A stretch of 64,000 nucleotides of DNA from Phialocephala subalpina (GCA_900073065.1 FJOG01000015.1:641885-705884); one strand, 5' to 3'; positions 1 through 11,622 are shown, counted from the first letter of the stretch. The notes: generated by a model not told the origin, from the letters alone. Translations and numbers: made by a program.

Positions 1-2211
1 ACAAGACACCGTCAGCGAAGAGTGGTGGCAAAAAACTAGTTATAGCTCTGCGACCAGCCTCGTGAGCCTAACATCATATACAACATACATCACCAATCTT
101 CCGAATGTCACTTCTACTCGAGTCGAGACGAATGTCTACCTCACCAATGCCTCATTTTCCTTCACTTTTATGGTGGGGCAGAATCCAATCACGAATCTTA
201 TAAATCAAGCCCCGACTCCCACACAGGCTACTCAGGTCTTGACTGGTGCTGCATTAGTAACAGCCGGTGTCACTATGTGAGGAATGTTTCTCCAAATATC
301 GGACTTTGCATTGATGGATTTTACAGGCACTCACCGCAAGCGTTCTACGTGTATAACACAGTCAAAATCATCACAGCAGACGCAATAACAGACAGAGAAG
401 GAAATATATTTTGCGCGACACAGTCTACTGGTGCACACGGCGATATCTTCCCCAGGATAAATGAAAATGCACAAGCATACTTCGGAGGTCCAGGAATCGC
501 GGGCCAGAGCTTGATACCAACAGGAACATCAGTGACCACTATGACGGATACATTCTATGGTACCAGTCCGACGCCATGGAAAACAACCGAAACTTTCACG
601 GAGAGCGATGAGATCGACTCCACAGCATATACCGACTCTGCTGGAAACATTGTAAGCCAGACCTCAACGCCGACTGGGGTTGTTATCTCGCTCGTGACTC
701 CATTCATTTATGCGCCTCGTCGGGGGAAAGCTAAACCAAGCGCCGGTTGTGAGCAAGACTCGGACACAGAAGCATATGGCTACGTCCCATACACTTTAAT
801 CGACTTCCTAGCCAATGATCCGTACTACAGCGCACAGTACCCAGGCATCGAATCTTGCTATGGAGGCGGTCCTTCAATAATCCAAGACGATTTTTGTGTG
901 AACCCACTCGAGACAATATCCTACCAGAGCGCCGGAGGAGATCTCACGAGCTCAACCACCATATACGTCAACGCTCCAAGCATGAACCAAGACTCAAAGA
1001 CAGCATTCACGCAACCAACAAGTGACCTCAGCGACGGAGCATCAAAACTCACTCTCCCTACGAGCGATGGAGCACCATTAACAGCTCCCCCAGCCAGCAA
1101 AACAACTCCGATCAGCCTGTACACCGTCCCACCTCCCATCTCCGCTTTGCAAGAGAACACAGGCGAGACTTCCCTCGGAGCAATAATCAACTCTTTCGCC
1201 GGAAACACACTGTCTCAAGGACAAGAATCACCAATCACAATCCAGTCCGCAACCACAATCCCCCTCTCCCAAGCCCCAGCAGGAGCAGTAGGAATATCCA
1301 CAAACATCGACTCCACACCCGTCCTCATAATCACAGCAGCTACCACTATCCCACCTCCACCACTAGCACAAACCCAACAGCCAATCACAATCGCAGCTCT
1401 AACCACTATCCCATTATCCCAAGCACCGCCTGGAGCTGTGGGGAGTACGACGACGATAAACAACGCCCCCTTCCTGATCATACAACCCACGACCATTACA
1501 CCCTCACCTTCACTAATATCCCCATTCGCCACAACACTCATCTCAGGGACACCATTCGTTGTTGTTCCACCTACAACCATCCCGGTATCTGAGGCTCCAG
1601 CATGGGTCCACGGATCTACTACAACGATAAACGGGACGCCTTACCTGATCGTCGCTTCGAGGACGTCGCTTCAAGTCGGGATACCTCAGATTACTAGCGG
1701 AGCTGGGGGATTTGTCAAGACGACGATATCCGGAACAGTCTTTGAAATCATACCAGCAACCACCATTCCAGTCTCTCTTGCTCCGGAGGGACTTGTGGGT
1801 TCGACGACGATGATAAACGGGACGCCGTATCTTGTTGTTGGGGCTGCGACTACTTTACCAATTCAACAGGGAGGAACTACAGTTGTGGGAGGAACTACAG
1901 AGCTCATCATCCCGGGACCAACTACAATTCCTGTTAATTCTTTGTTCCCAGTTTCTGGGATCACGACGGTTATTTCAGGAATCACTATGGTGGAAGTGAC
2001 CGGGCCCACGACAGTGCTTGAGATGAGCTCAACAAGCTTGAGTACTTCAAGTCCAGCGGTGACAAGTGGTGGGAGTCAGACGAGCAAGAACCTAGCTGCA
2101 AGCCCGAGTGCGATAACAAGTAAATCTGGTGCTGCACCGCCTGCCGAACAGGGTCTTCTATGGAGTGTGATGGGAGTTATGGCTGCTGGAGTTCTGATTG
2201 CTGGGGTTTAA
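1..2211 (+). CDS. Ser/Thr-rich repeat protein with GPI-anchor signal (5' partial)
   Basis: The reading frame is open from the first bases of the window, so the start codon and any signal peptide lie outside it. A 50-bp intron (277-326, GTGAGG...TTACAG) joins the two frames exactly. The product is rich in Ser, Thr and Pro. A Cys-containing region (about 750-920) is followed by a low-complexity stalk with five degenerate TTIP-type repeats. It ends in a small-residue spacer and a hydrophobic tail (LLWSVMGVMAAGVLIAGV), the usual form of a GPI-attachment signal. This architecture is typical of fungal cell-wall or surface glycoproteins; the stalk is probably O-mannosylated (inference). I do not recognise a catalytic domain. 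No partner gene is evident; the next gene is convergent. Confidence 0.75.
1240..1960 (+). repeat. Degenerate tandem coding repeats (TTIP units)
   Basis: Five imperfect copies of a unit of roughly 35-60 codons, each opening with TTIP followed by Ser/Ala/Pro and a Gly-Ser-Thr-Thr-x-Ile-Asn core, then a hydrophobic LIIxxATT-like stretch. Examples are TTIPLSQAPAGAVG, TTIPLSQAPPGAVG and TTIPVSLAPEGLVG. Copies differ in length and third-position bases, so they are old or diversified. Such arrays commonly vary in copy number between fungal strains. Confidence 0.7.
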
Positions 2212-2516
2212 CCAAGATAGGTACATGGCCAAATTTGCCTCGATGGCTACCAAATATGGCTCGCTGGTACTAATGGCATGATGAGAACAAGTTGGAATGT
2301 AATTGAGTCGTACCTAATTTTTTTGGGCGTTTGAGCGAATACCCATAATGACCCCCAAAATGTATCATAATTCACACTGGTACGCATTTTGCGTTCCTGG
2401 TGCCCGGTGAAAGAATCGAAGAAAAAGGGATGCGAGGGTATGTATGATGACCAGAATAAAACCACTCCTCCGTCCAATGCTCAAATTTTCTCTGACCCTA
2501 AATCATGTCCTGATAC
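2212..2516. other. Intergenic, convergent 3' ends
   Basis: 305 bp between two convergent genes. No convincing gene or repeat seen; probably 3' UTRs and termination signals. Confidence 0.5.
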
Positions 2517-4492
2517 TCAAGCTGACTTCCAATAGGTGTAAATCTTGACCTCCCATTTCATCAATGGCTCCCTACCAACCCACTCCTTCGGAACGTTCCT
2601 ACCCTGACTGACCTCTCTCCAATCATCTCGGTCAGCATTTGGCCATCCAGGGACAACATACTCAGTACCGGGCGTATTCTCGTCGCTGAAATTCGCAACG
2701 ACGACGACAGGTTCATGACCCGCTGCGCCTCTGGTCCAAGCCATGATCTTACCACCTCGGCTCCCATCTGTGAAGAAGAAATTGGTGTCATCGTCTCCCA
2801 ATGCTGGACATTGCTCTCTGAATCTGACGAGATTGGCGACGTAGTTGAAGACTGCTGAGCGCCAGGGTTCTGCCTTTCGTTCATAGTTGACGGGATCAAT
2901 CTGTTTTTGTCCGATGGGACGATCCATTTGATCGACGAATTCCTCTCCGGCGAAGATCATGGGAATACCGACGGCTGTGAGAAGAAGTGCAAACGCCAAC
3001 TTGGCACGGGTCTCCTTGTCAACGACACCAGCGCCATCCAGGAAGTTGTAGAGACGCTCTTTGCGGAAGCCTTCGACGTCGTGGGAGGTGATATAATTGA
3101 CTGCTTGAGCGCCATCACTAAATGGGTGATCGGGATCAAGGGTGCAATTGGCCATTAGACGAACTGTTCCAGCAAAGTCAGAGATTGTGGGATCGGCGAT
3201 GATGAGTGCTCGAAGACGACCCTGCCAGGGTTCATTCCAGAGGGCGTTGAGGGTGCCAGTAGAGATCATGTCAATAGGGTCAGCAAGTTCTTCGCCGATG
3301 ACTAGAAACTTTGCATTCGAAGCTGATGCGTATCGAGCTTGATACAGAGACCATGCATACTCTTTGTAAGCTTTGATGAAGTCGTAGTTGGCGATATTGT
3401 TGACACTGTCGAGTCTCAGACCACCAACGCCAAAGTCAGACATCCATCGGTAGAGGTGTCCCTGGTGGAACGCCCATGACGGATGTACGACCTGAGTTTG
3501 ACCGGTTTTGGGGTCATATGTCTGCGTATTCTTGATGTACCTCCAACTTCTTCCACATATCCATCACGCAATTGGGAGGGATTGGCTCTGTGGGACTGCC
3601 AGTTGTCACTCTCATCAGTGGGGTCGCAAGGTTGAAGGTGAAATTGATCAAAATCAATGTAAACATATGGATCATGTCCAAAAGCCATCACAACGTCGGT
3701 GAAAAACCGGGTGTTCTGGCCATGGATGGTCTCAACGAGCTGGACCAAGTCAGACGATGGACCCAGGTCAAAATCGGGAGCGTAATAGTGGGCTGTCGCA
3801 TAGCCCCACTCTCCTTCCGGCTTCGCATCTGCGGCTGGTAGAAGTTCGAGACAGTTGATGCCAAGTTCGGATAGGATCGCCTCATTGGCGACCTGGGGTA
3901 TATCCGTGAAACGGTCACCAGCAACCTGCGCATCGAAGAGCGCCAGAACGTCTTTAAAGGTCCCAATGTCGACGTTTACACCTCGAGCATCCGTGCCAGA
4001 CTTGGCCCATGAAGCAGGGAGCTCATAGATGACCAGGTGATTGTTATCTGGAATATTGTCCTGGGGGGGTACAGCTACCGGACTTGGCTCACCTCCATCG
4101 ATGTCGCAAGGCCAAAGCTTGCCATCTCGGAACTTGATGACCGCTGGAGGAGGGACGTGATCGTCGCGAACGGTGGTTATTCGGTAGTCGACTGTGTAGG
4201 CGATAGGATCTGTTACTTTGATGGTGCCTTGATGCTCTGGCGAGGTATCGACAACTTGAAACCAATAGTGGTAGACGATGCCATTGCGAAGCCGTGGTTG
4301 GATGGTGTTTGGGTCGAGTTCCCACAGGTCAGGCCGATCAGCCTTCACAAGCTGGCCTTCAAAGAGTTGAGAGAAGGTGGCTGGAGAAGTTCTGGCATCG
4401 ATGGTACCCAGGATCAGACTTGGGACCGCGACAACTCCAGGTGTCCAGAGGACAAACTTCGCCTTGCGACGCTCAAGAAGATCGTAAGGCAT
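2517..4492 (-). pseudogene. GH13 alpha-amylase/pullulanase-like glycosidase, one-base frameshift
   Basis: Two overlapping frames encode successive parts of one glycoside hydrolase family 13 enzyme of about 655 residues. The start ATG (4490-4492) opens MPYDLLERRKAKFVLWTPG. An N-terminal carbohydrate-binding-like beta domain (YHYWFQVVDT) is followed by the TIM barrel. Barrel motifs visible: region I as TDVVMAFGHD, region II GGLRLDSVNNI (nucleophile Asp), region III FLVIGEEL (acid/base Glu) and region IV YITSHD. The frame changes near 3553-3559 (plus-strand CCACATA). One extra G in the minus strand there would give the family motif GYGGRSWRYI and a continuous protein. No GT-AG intron of plausible length can do this. 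The mutation falls between regions I and II, so as written the enzyme would lack the catalytic residues. A sequencing indel is an alternative. Probable role: alpha-glucan hydrolysis or debranching. Confidence 0.75.
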
Positions 4493-5675
4493 CTTGAGAT
4501 GGCGATTAGGTCGATGTTCGAGGCGTAGAGGTTTTGAAACCGACGGAAATGTTCAGCCTTATGCAGACGCAGGAGAAGGATCGCGGAGGAAGACATACCT
4601 TTTATCGTTCGAGTTGTGCCTTGTGAGTGCCGCAATAAAGGCTGATGCTGAGAAGCTGAATGTAAGCTTTGGCGTTGCGTTGCAAGAGCGGTGAATACCC
4701 ATCAATAAATGAGGAGAAAGATGTGAATCTCAAAAGAGGAGGTGCATTCAGCTGTCATCGGGTCATCGTCAGAAGTCCGTGATGGGAAGCCGCGATGCAT
4801 AAGACCCATGTCGACAGGAACGCCTTTCAAGCCACAGTAAGCGGATTTGCAGGCTCAAGAAAAAGGAACATCAGATGAAGGGTCTTCAAGCCAAAACAAG
4901 ACTTGGTTGTTAGAAGTTGGAGAACGCCTAGAACCTCGAGTTAGGGAGTTTCTAGAGTGCCATCATTTGGCTCTTAAAATGGTTCGCCAGCCTGGTACTT
5001 TGGGGAAGATCGCGACTCAAGTCCAACGATATCATAAGAAACAATTTTCAGAGAAAATAAATCAACACCGATGTATTAATTTTCTCCATGGTTGAGGCTC
5101 CGCGATGTCCCACACTGTGCCGGACATTGTGGACGGTCGTATTGTTCATGAATGCTCATCCACGCAGGAGCTGGGGTTGATGCAGTGCGATCACTCAGCA
5201 AACTACAAAATCAGGCCGCGAAAGAGCATTAATGAATTCCAGACCTTGTTCATACCCAGAACCTTGAATATCTAGATCAGAAACAAAGCGTTGAACGAGA
5301 GATATAGAATTCTGAATTTCCAACTACCGCGACACTAGTCAAACCTCTTGATCCGTGCGAGCACGCACTTCTACAAAACATACTCCAGACCCACACAGGC
5401 TAAACAACGAAGGACAGACAAGCGTCTTCATCTGTGCCTCTTGCGAGCGTAATGTTCAAGACTTTTCGAGATCTAGGGAAGACGCGTTAGTTCGTGGGAT
5501 TTGCTTAGAAAATGCTTGTACTGTACAAAGTTGGTTTCGCAGACGCGTATCACCAAGCCTTTAAGTGTTTGCTTTTATCTTAGCTCCAAGATCTTATCTA
5601 AACGCGATTCCCTCTCCCTTTTCGAAGTCGGCACCCGAGCCGAGGATCCCGAGGATCCCGAGTTCAAGCTTTTAT
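4493..5675. other. Intergenic, no supported gene
   Basis: About 1.2 kb upstream of the GH13 gene and the methyltransferase. It should hold the GH13 promoter and perhaps an untranslated 5' exon (a GTATGT donor reads on the minus strand near 4600). Short open frames here lack recognisable features. A small GAGGATCCC tandem lies at 5640-5660. Confidence 0.4.
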
Positions 5676-5860
5676 TTTCGTACAGGCCCATATATTCCCA
5701 GATTTTTTGTCTGTGCACCTCTCGAAGATTCTATAAAAACAAGGGACTTTAGCCAATAAAACCTTAAGAATCTCCCAATTGTTACTAGATTTAGTTTAGA
5801 AGGATCCAAGAAGCTCGGACAGAAAACCTGGGAATACCAAGTATTTAGGCCTGTACGAAA
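5676..5860. repeat. Imperfect long inverted repeat
   Basis: The arm at 5676-5688 (TTTCGTACAGGCC) is matched in reverse complement at 5848-5860. Similarity continues inward with one indel (TATTCCCAGATTTTTTGTC against TATTCCCAGGTTTTCTGTC), giving arms of roughly 35-45 nt around a spacer of about 100 nt. Looks like a decayed hairpin-type or MITE-like element. No target duplication recognised. Confidence 0.5.
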
Positions 5861-5877
5861 GTACTGTGGTACTTTAG

Positions 5878-6022
5878 TACCCGGGGTAATAGTTGCGCCA
5901 AGACTTCTAGAGACTTCCTCAATTGCAGGGGAAATTGGCCAATCAGGTTTCCAGAATTTGTGAATTGTTACTTGCTTAAGTTAGGGTGCTTGGTGGAGAT
6001 TTTGCAACTATTACCCCGGGTA
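5878..6022. mobile_element. Short MITE-like element with perfect terminal inverted repeats
   Basis: A perfect 20-bp inverted repeat has arms GTACCCGGGGTAATAGTTGC at 5877-5896 and its reverse complement at 6004-6023. If the duplicated TA (5878-5879 and 6021-6022) is a target-site duplication, the element is 141 bp (5880-6020) with 17-bp termini, as in non-autonomous Tc1/mariner elements. A GTAC palindromic target is also possible. It lies about 135 bp upstream of the methyltransferase TATA box. Confidence 0.6.
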
Positions 6023-6158
6023 CGAAGTAACTCCATAGAGCTTTATCCCTGCTAGTGTAATATCAAGCTTACTATGTATTAGAGGGGTACCAGACCTTCA
6101 CGTCGTCCGACTTACCAACTTCTACCTGTTCACGAGTCGTACTTGGAGCTCTTTCACA

Positions 6159-6167
6159 TATATAAAG
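6159..6167 (+). promoter_or_regulatory. TATA box of the O-methyltransferase gene
   Basis: TATATAAAG lies 100 nt upstream of the chosen ATG (6267). The intervening leader is C/T- and A-rich, as in fungal 5' UTRs, and contains no ATG before the start. Spacing and sequence fit a core promoter. Confidence 0.6.
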
Positions 6168-6266
6168 CGGTTGGCCTCAAGATATCAAGCTTCAGTCTCT
6201 TTTTCATATCTTTTCAAACAGTACCCCTCTTCCAAAAATAACAAAAACCCCTCCAAACCCATCACC

Positions 6267-7680
6267 ATGTCCGGACCACCATCAGCACCACGAGGAGGCC
6301 CAATGTCCCTCCCACCCTTCCAACCCAACGTTGAATCACTCTACCTCCTCTCAAACCTGATCCAAGAAGCCATCCATCAATTCGAAACCTCTCCCTCCCC
6401 CAAAGAAAAAGCCACCGCCCTCCAATCCATCCAAACAGCCTCCACAAAACTCAGCTGCCTCACGACTCCTTTACCACAACAATTCATGCAAATGAACTTC
6501 GGCCCCAACCTCAACGTCGCTGTCCGTATCGCTCTCGAAATGTCCCTCTTCGAAGCCCTCCGCATGTCGGGCTCACCCCTAACCTGCTCCTCCATCGCAT
6601 CCAAAACCTCCTCCGATCCAGAATTCGTCCTCCGCATCTCCCGCGTCCTCGCCGCTTTCGAAATCCTACAAGAGTCTCAGGACGAAAAAGGAGAAGTGGC
6701 ATACGCACACACAATGGTTTCCAGATTCCTAACAGCGCCACCAGCAAAAGCTGGCGCGAAACGTCTCTTTGACAATATGTTCCAAGCACAAGCCAACTCT
6801 GCTTCTGGGTATTATAAAGAGCACGAGCTCCATTCTCCTAACGATCCTAAGAATACGGCGTTTACGTTCGCGCATGGAGAGAAAGATAAGGGGATTTTTG
6901 ATATTTTGGAAGAGAGGCCTGAGAGGATGAAGTTGTTTAATGATGCGATGACTGTTACGGTGCAGTTTGGGTTGAAGGAGTTGGCGGGGTGTTATCCGTG
7001 GGGCAGTTTGGGGGCGAATGAAGATGGGATCGTCTTGGTCGATGTGGGAGGTGGGAAGGGACATGTTGTGAAGGAGTTGAAGGAAAGTACAGAGGCGTTC
7101 AAGGGAAAGGGGAAACTGGTGTTGCAGGATATGAAAGTCGTGCTTGATGGAGGAGTTGTGGTTGATGACGAGGCGGAATTGATGCCATATGACTTCTTGA
7201 CGGAGGAACAGCCTATCAAGGGTAAGTCAGACGACATGCTGGGATTTGAGGATTGAGTGGCACTGACGTTGATGAACAGGAGCAAACTACTTCTTTAAAG
7301 CAATCTTCCACGACTGGCCCGACCCCTCATGTCTCCAGATACTGAAGAACCTCAAGCCAGCTAGTAAGTGTCCCTCCCCTCCCTTCCGACCCCTCTCTAC
7401 TTCATATCTCCTCTCAATCCCTTTCTCTGACTTTTTTACAGTGATACCCACATCAGCAAACCCAACCCCGAAACTCCTCATCATAGACCTCGTGCTCCCC
7501 GACCACTCACCACCACCAGGTCTCGTACTAAGAGACATCAACATGCTAGTGATCGGCGGCAAAGAACGCTCACTCTCGCAATGGGAGAAGCTATTGGGTG
7601 AGGGAGGCTTCAAGATCATCGGTGTGCATGGACAGGATGGAATGCCTGTGGGCAGTGTTGTGGAGTGCGTTCTTGCTTGA
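6267..7680 (+). CDS. SAM-dependent O-methyltransferase (COMT-type)
   Basis: Three exons (6267-7221, 7280-7363, 7442-7680) give 425 residues. Introns of 58 bp (GTAAGT...AACAG) and 78 bp (GTAAGT...TTACAG) keep the frame. The start ATCACCATGTCC has good Kozak context. An N-terminal helical dimerisation region is followed by SAM-binding motif I (VLVDVGGGKGH, about residue 255), and then FHDWPDPSCLQIL with the catalytic-base His of plant and fungal O-methyltransferases. The family methylates phenolic hydroxyls of secondary metabolites; the substrate cannot be read from sequence. No biosynthetic partner lies beside it. Two inverted-repeat elements sit just upstream and may influence its expression (inference). 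Confidence 0.88.
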
Positions 7681-8386
7681 GAGGTTCAGTCTGATGATGA
7701 CTGTGATTATAATGAAGGGAATGATGAACGTTACATGGGTATAAAAGCGTTGGATATCTCCACATTTAATATTGCTTTGTCTGGGTATCAGACTCGGAAG
7801 CCTCTTACTTCAAAATAGAATGGATCCTCGCGGAGAATAGGAACAACCGTCGGCTTCACTATTCTTACCTCATGCTATATTCTCGCTCTTGCGGTCTTAG
7901 ACTTCGCAACGTATTCTTAATCTGTGAACTCGACACGACAACATGTAAGAAAGCTGTCATAGAAAGGAAGAAGAGAGCCGCAATAAGCACTAGCTTCTTG
8001 GTTGCCATAACCTCGTAAAGCTTGATCAGACTGATAGCTAGCGGTTAGTTCTGAGTCGAAGTTTAATTGGACCGTGAGTGCGAGAGCGAGCTTGGATTGA
8101 AATACATTGAAATAGATCAACTAGGGAGGCACTTGCTAACTCGAAATTTGAGCCCACGGTGCAGTTGAAATGAAGATAGCCTCAAGAGAGAGAAGAATGT
8201 CTTTGGGCGTGAAGAGAAAATATGTCCTCAAGATACCATCCGGTCTTGCCGTTCGAGAAACTCGTTCCATCCCACATGTACTCCAAACACCATACACACT
8301 GGTATTCCCTCCATAAAATACGAGCCGGTCATTACGTCCTTCCCTTCCAACCATAAAATCACACGGTTCATCCTCACATCCCCTCC
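7681..8386. other. Intergenic, convergent 3' ends
   Basis: 706 bp between convergent genes. Short open frames (for example minus-strand 7917-8120 and 8136-8354) show no domain or family resemblance. I see no repeat or RNA gene. Confidence 0.4.
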
Positions 8387-9416
8387 CTAAACACCCCCCT
8401 GCTGCCCATGCCCCTCATACTCCATACTAACCAACTCATGCTGTCCATGTGCCGCAGGCAGTTCGGCCGTCCTATCATCACTCATCTCATAAGTCTTAGT
8501 CGGTTGCCTTGGTCTCGCATCCCCAGCTCCAATCCCTCCCTGTCCATACCCACCATCATAACCAGCTTGCTGTTGCCCAGCTCCAGGTGGATACTGAGGC
8601 GGTAAAGCAACAAAATCATTAACAGTCTTCTCCGGAATCTCCTGCTCAAGATTCTTCCTCTTATTCCGTTCTCTCCAGAAAAGGAACAAGCCTGCGAGAG
8701 CAGCCAGGCCTAGTGGGACGCCCACTGCGGCGCCGACTATCGTTCCTGTGTTGCTTTTCTCGCCTGAGGCTGAGCTTGTGCTGTTTTGTGCGCTGGATGA
8801 TGCTGTTGGGGTTGTGGTTGCTGATGTACTCGCTATTGAGGAAGTCGAAGAAGATGAGGTGGAGGAGGCGGAGGAAGTGGCGGTCGAGGATCCGGTAGAG
8901 GAAGTCGAGGAGGTTCCTGGTTCAGCGAAAATAGTACCGAATGAGGGGACGTATGTTTGTGTTGAGTTTGAGCAGCAGTTTCCGTCGTATGCGCAGCACC
9001 AGGATCCCGAGGTGCTCGCTGCGTTACATGCTATGACATTGACTGCTGAGCTGTTCCCCGCTGTTTATATTCGTTAGTTTCGCATAGGAGATGAGGAGAA
9101 CTGAGGGAGCCGTACAATTGGTATTTGCGAGGCAGTATTTGGGACATGATGGATTCCCCCAGCTATCGTCTGTACAAGCTCCTCTGTAATGGTAGCCTTT
9201 CGAGTTTGAGATACAGTATCCCCATTGCGTGCAGAAATCTCCCGATAAACAACATCCTCCATCACCGTTTGGGGAGCAAGGGACGTAGTTCGCTGCCGTT
9301 GATCCATCAGGGTAAAAACAAGGATTGGTCGAAACAACTCTCGTAGCCAACAACGACAACACAATCCACAGGCTAAGGGAATTCGAACCCCTCATTAAAC
9401 TCAAAGAGAAAGCCAT
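8387..9416 (-). CDS. Secreted Cys-rich, Ser/Thr-rich single-pass membrane protein
   Basis: Two exons (9416-9116, 9060-8387) are joined across a 55-bp intron with branch site ACTAACG and acceptor AAACAG, giving 324 residues. ATG 9414-9416 starts a signal peptide (LSLWIVLSLLATRVVS). Then comes a Cys-rich ectodomain with PCFYPDGSTAANYVPC, GGCCLSGDFC and a later WCCAYDGNCC cluster. A Ser/Thr stalk leads to a transmembrane helix (about GTIVGAAVGVPLGLAALAGL), a basic stop-transfer (WRERNKRK) and a cytosolic tail with PPQYPPG. This layout is very common in filamentous ascomycetes and resembles wall-stress sensors in organisation only; I do not recognise a WSC domain. Function unknown. The strand is fixed by the signal peptide and intron. 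Confidence 0.8.
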
Positions 9417-10166
9417 AATGACACAAGTGAAGCCTGCGGCAAGCAAAGAGGACAGAGACTTTGAAAACGGGGCACAGTCCCATATATTACCGCAACAAAA
9501 AATGAAGCCTCCCCAGGGTTCGGAAGCTGTGCCACCCTCAGCCCTTCACTCGAGCTTTCCCCCTTGTGAACCTTGAATACTTGACCCTGGAACCACGAAC
9601 CATGTGGTGAACCGTGAACCTGGCATTGCCCCACAATCATAGAAAAATCACCCACTTGGAAGCAAGGTTTCAAAAAATTAGATTAAGGGCTCTGTTCATC
9701 CAAGCTGGGGTTTGACTGCAAACCGCGTTCTAAGAATTCAAGGCGCCTGTCCAAACGAAGGAAGCACTTGTGAAAAAGAGACCGTAAACAGAGGGCCGAT
9801 CCGCGATTCCCCTTATGCCAAGTCCATTGACCTGCACTCTTCAGGAGATGTTAGACGCTTCGCCCCGCCAATGCAGTCAACTACCGAAGCTCTACACGAA
9901 AAATCTATACAAAGATTAAGCTTCGAGGCCTCAGGCGGTCACAAGCATCAGTTCCCGAGCTGGCCAGTTGGCGTGCAGGAGGGATGAAGCGAGGCGCTTA
10001 TCATTGCCTTGTTCATGGCGGAGTGCCATTTGGCCCCCAAGGTACGGTATCTTGATTTCTATTGGCGGCCATACGAGATGATCGCGTTATTGGCGCCTGT
10101 GTCTTCGAGCCGCATGGCAGGGGAGATTCCAAATCGCATGATCATGTCTCAAACGGGAATAGGGCT
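9417..10166. other. Intergenic, promoter side
   Basis: 750 bp upstream of the Cys-rich membrane protein gene. A plus-strand open frame at 9712-9987 shows no family resemblance. No clear core promoter seen. Confidence 0.35.
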
Positions 10167-10470
10167 GTAAAAACGGAATCGCTTAGAATGGCATGAGGCC
10201 ACAAGGCAGCAATATTTTCGCACCCAAATATGCCCACGCCGCTTTATCTCGCTAAAATAATTGACTTAGAAAAATCGCGATTCTAAAGCAAACTGCAATT
10301 ATAGCGCGCGCAATTTACTACTTTTTAGAATTTTGAAAAATGCGATCGCATTGCATTAATTATGCATGAATTATAAGGCTATGGTTTTATTGATTCAATT
10401 GCGTGGGTGGTTATCGCAAAAGCGGAGTTATAGTGTGGCCTCATGCCATTCTAAGCGATTCCGTAAAAAC
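10167..10470. mobile_element. hAT-type MITE with 8-bp target-site duplication
   Basis: The element occupies 10175-10462 (288 bp). Its termini are perfect 29-bp inverted repeats starting GGAATCGCTTAGAATGG (10175-10203 and 10434-10462). It is flanked on both sides by GTAAAAAC (10167-10174 and 10463-10470), an exact 8-bp direct repeat, which is the target-duplication length of the hAT superfamily. The interior is A+T-rich with CG-containing words (GCGCGCGC, GCGATCGC) and no coding frame. It therefore depends on a transposase elsewhere. The perfect arms and duplication imply fairly recent insertion and no RIP at the ends. Confidence 0.85.
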
Positions 10471-11622
10471 GCGATAGATCGACTGCTTACATCATATACC
10501 TTCCAAAGCAGAGACATCACCCACGGCAACACTTCCAGTGTGAGACAGAGGTAGCGGGATCTCGATAATCGCGTCAGACATTCATGCTTGAGGGGGCAAT
10601 GGTGTTTGAATAGAAAGAGATCGGATTGCGAAAGTAACAAATTTGCAAACTGAGATTGGAAGGTGCGACTCGTTGCCTCTCTGAGAAGGAGCATCTCGTC
10701 CGCTCGCAGCAACACCCTCCTCGAAACATCGTGCTTTTTGAAAGGGCAAATTAAATTCTGCGTATATATATTGAGTTTCACTTTTTATGCTCCGATGGCT
10801 TCCACTCTCGCATCCTTCTGGCTTCTCGGATAACTTCCAGGTTTACGGAGGTGGCGCTCCATATAGGCTGTTGAAGCAACACCCTAATTCCAAGAAACAC
10901 TAACGCGACAGCCCAATTCCAATCCATACGCAAGCTGTTCCTATCATTTCTCCTCTCATCCTGCCTCCTATAGGCTCAAGAGTTTCGGCCAACACCATGG
11001 CCATGTTGACGTTCTCTAACTTTTAGAGTCACGTAATCAACACCACCTTTGCTCAGGCCCGGCTCAAGATACCTTAATTAAGTTTACTTATGTTATATAA
11101 TATAATATAGTATAATTAAATAAATAAAAATTTCAGGAAAATTTTATAATCAATAATTAATTACATTATTTAGATTTGACGAATTCGAGAAAAAAAATTC
11201 TGACTCTAAATTCCCATTAAACTGCCAACTCTATTCATTTGCAATAGCATCTACGTAATAATTATGCGATGTCCAAGGTAGAGCAAACGAAGTGAGCATA
11301 TCTCCGTTTATCTGAACACTTTCACCTGTCGTTTTAACGCGTTGGTACATATGTCCCTTCTCGTCGCCCCGATCTGCACTGGTGGTACTGCGGCTTGGAA
11401 AGGAGTCGCCACTGTTGCTTAAATCACAGCTGCTCTTCACCATTTCCGAGGCAACAAAAAGTTCTCATCATTCCACTTAGGGTTGTGAATATTTTTTAAG
11501 CCAAGCAGGGGGTTTTCAGCTCTTCTTCCAATAGAACTGAGGACACTTGTGGCTGGGATAATAAATTCCGTCTCTCCGTCATTGACAGCAATCCTTTCAT
11601 CAAATACCTTGGGTCCCATAGC
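10471..11622. other. Intergenic, with A+T-rich tract and possible degraded tail of the kinase
   Basis: 10471-11080 shows no gene. 11085-11170 is strongly A+T-rich (TATATAATATAATATAG). On the minus strand, beyond the kinase stop, the same frame is open again from 11619 to 11437 and another frame from 11443 to 11231. These could be a former C-terminal extension cut off by the TGA at 11623-11625, or chance frames. Confidence 0.35.

Noticed and set aside
1215..1580. 121-codon Gly/Val-rich minus-strand frame
   Set aside because: Antisense to the TTIP repeats of the GPI protein; no independent evidence.
3416..3560. An intron instead of a frameshift joining the two GH13 frames
   Set aside because: No GT-AG pair of 40 nt or more removes the frame change without deleting residues that both frames conserve; a single missing base explains it completely.
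8748..9077. Glu/Val-rich plus-strand frame of 109 codons
   Set aside because: Mirror of the Ser/Thr stalk codons (TCC, TCG) of the membrane protein on the other strand.
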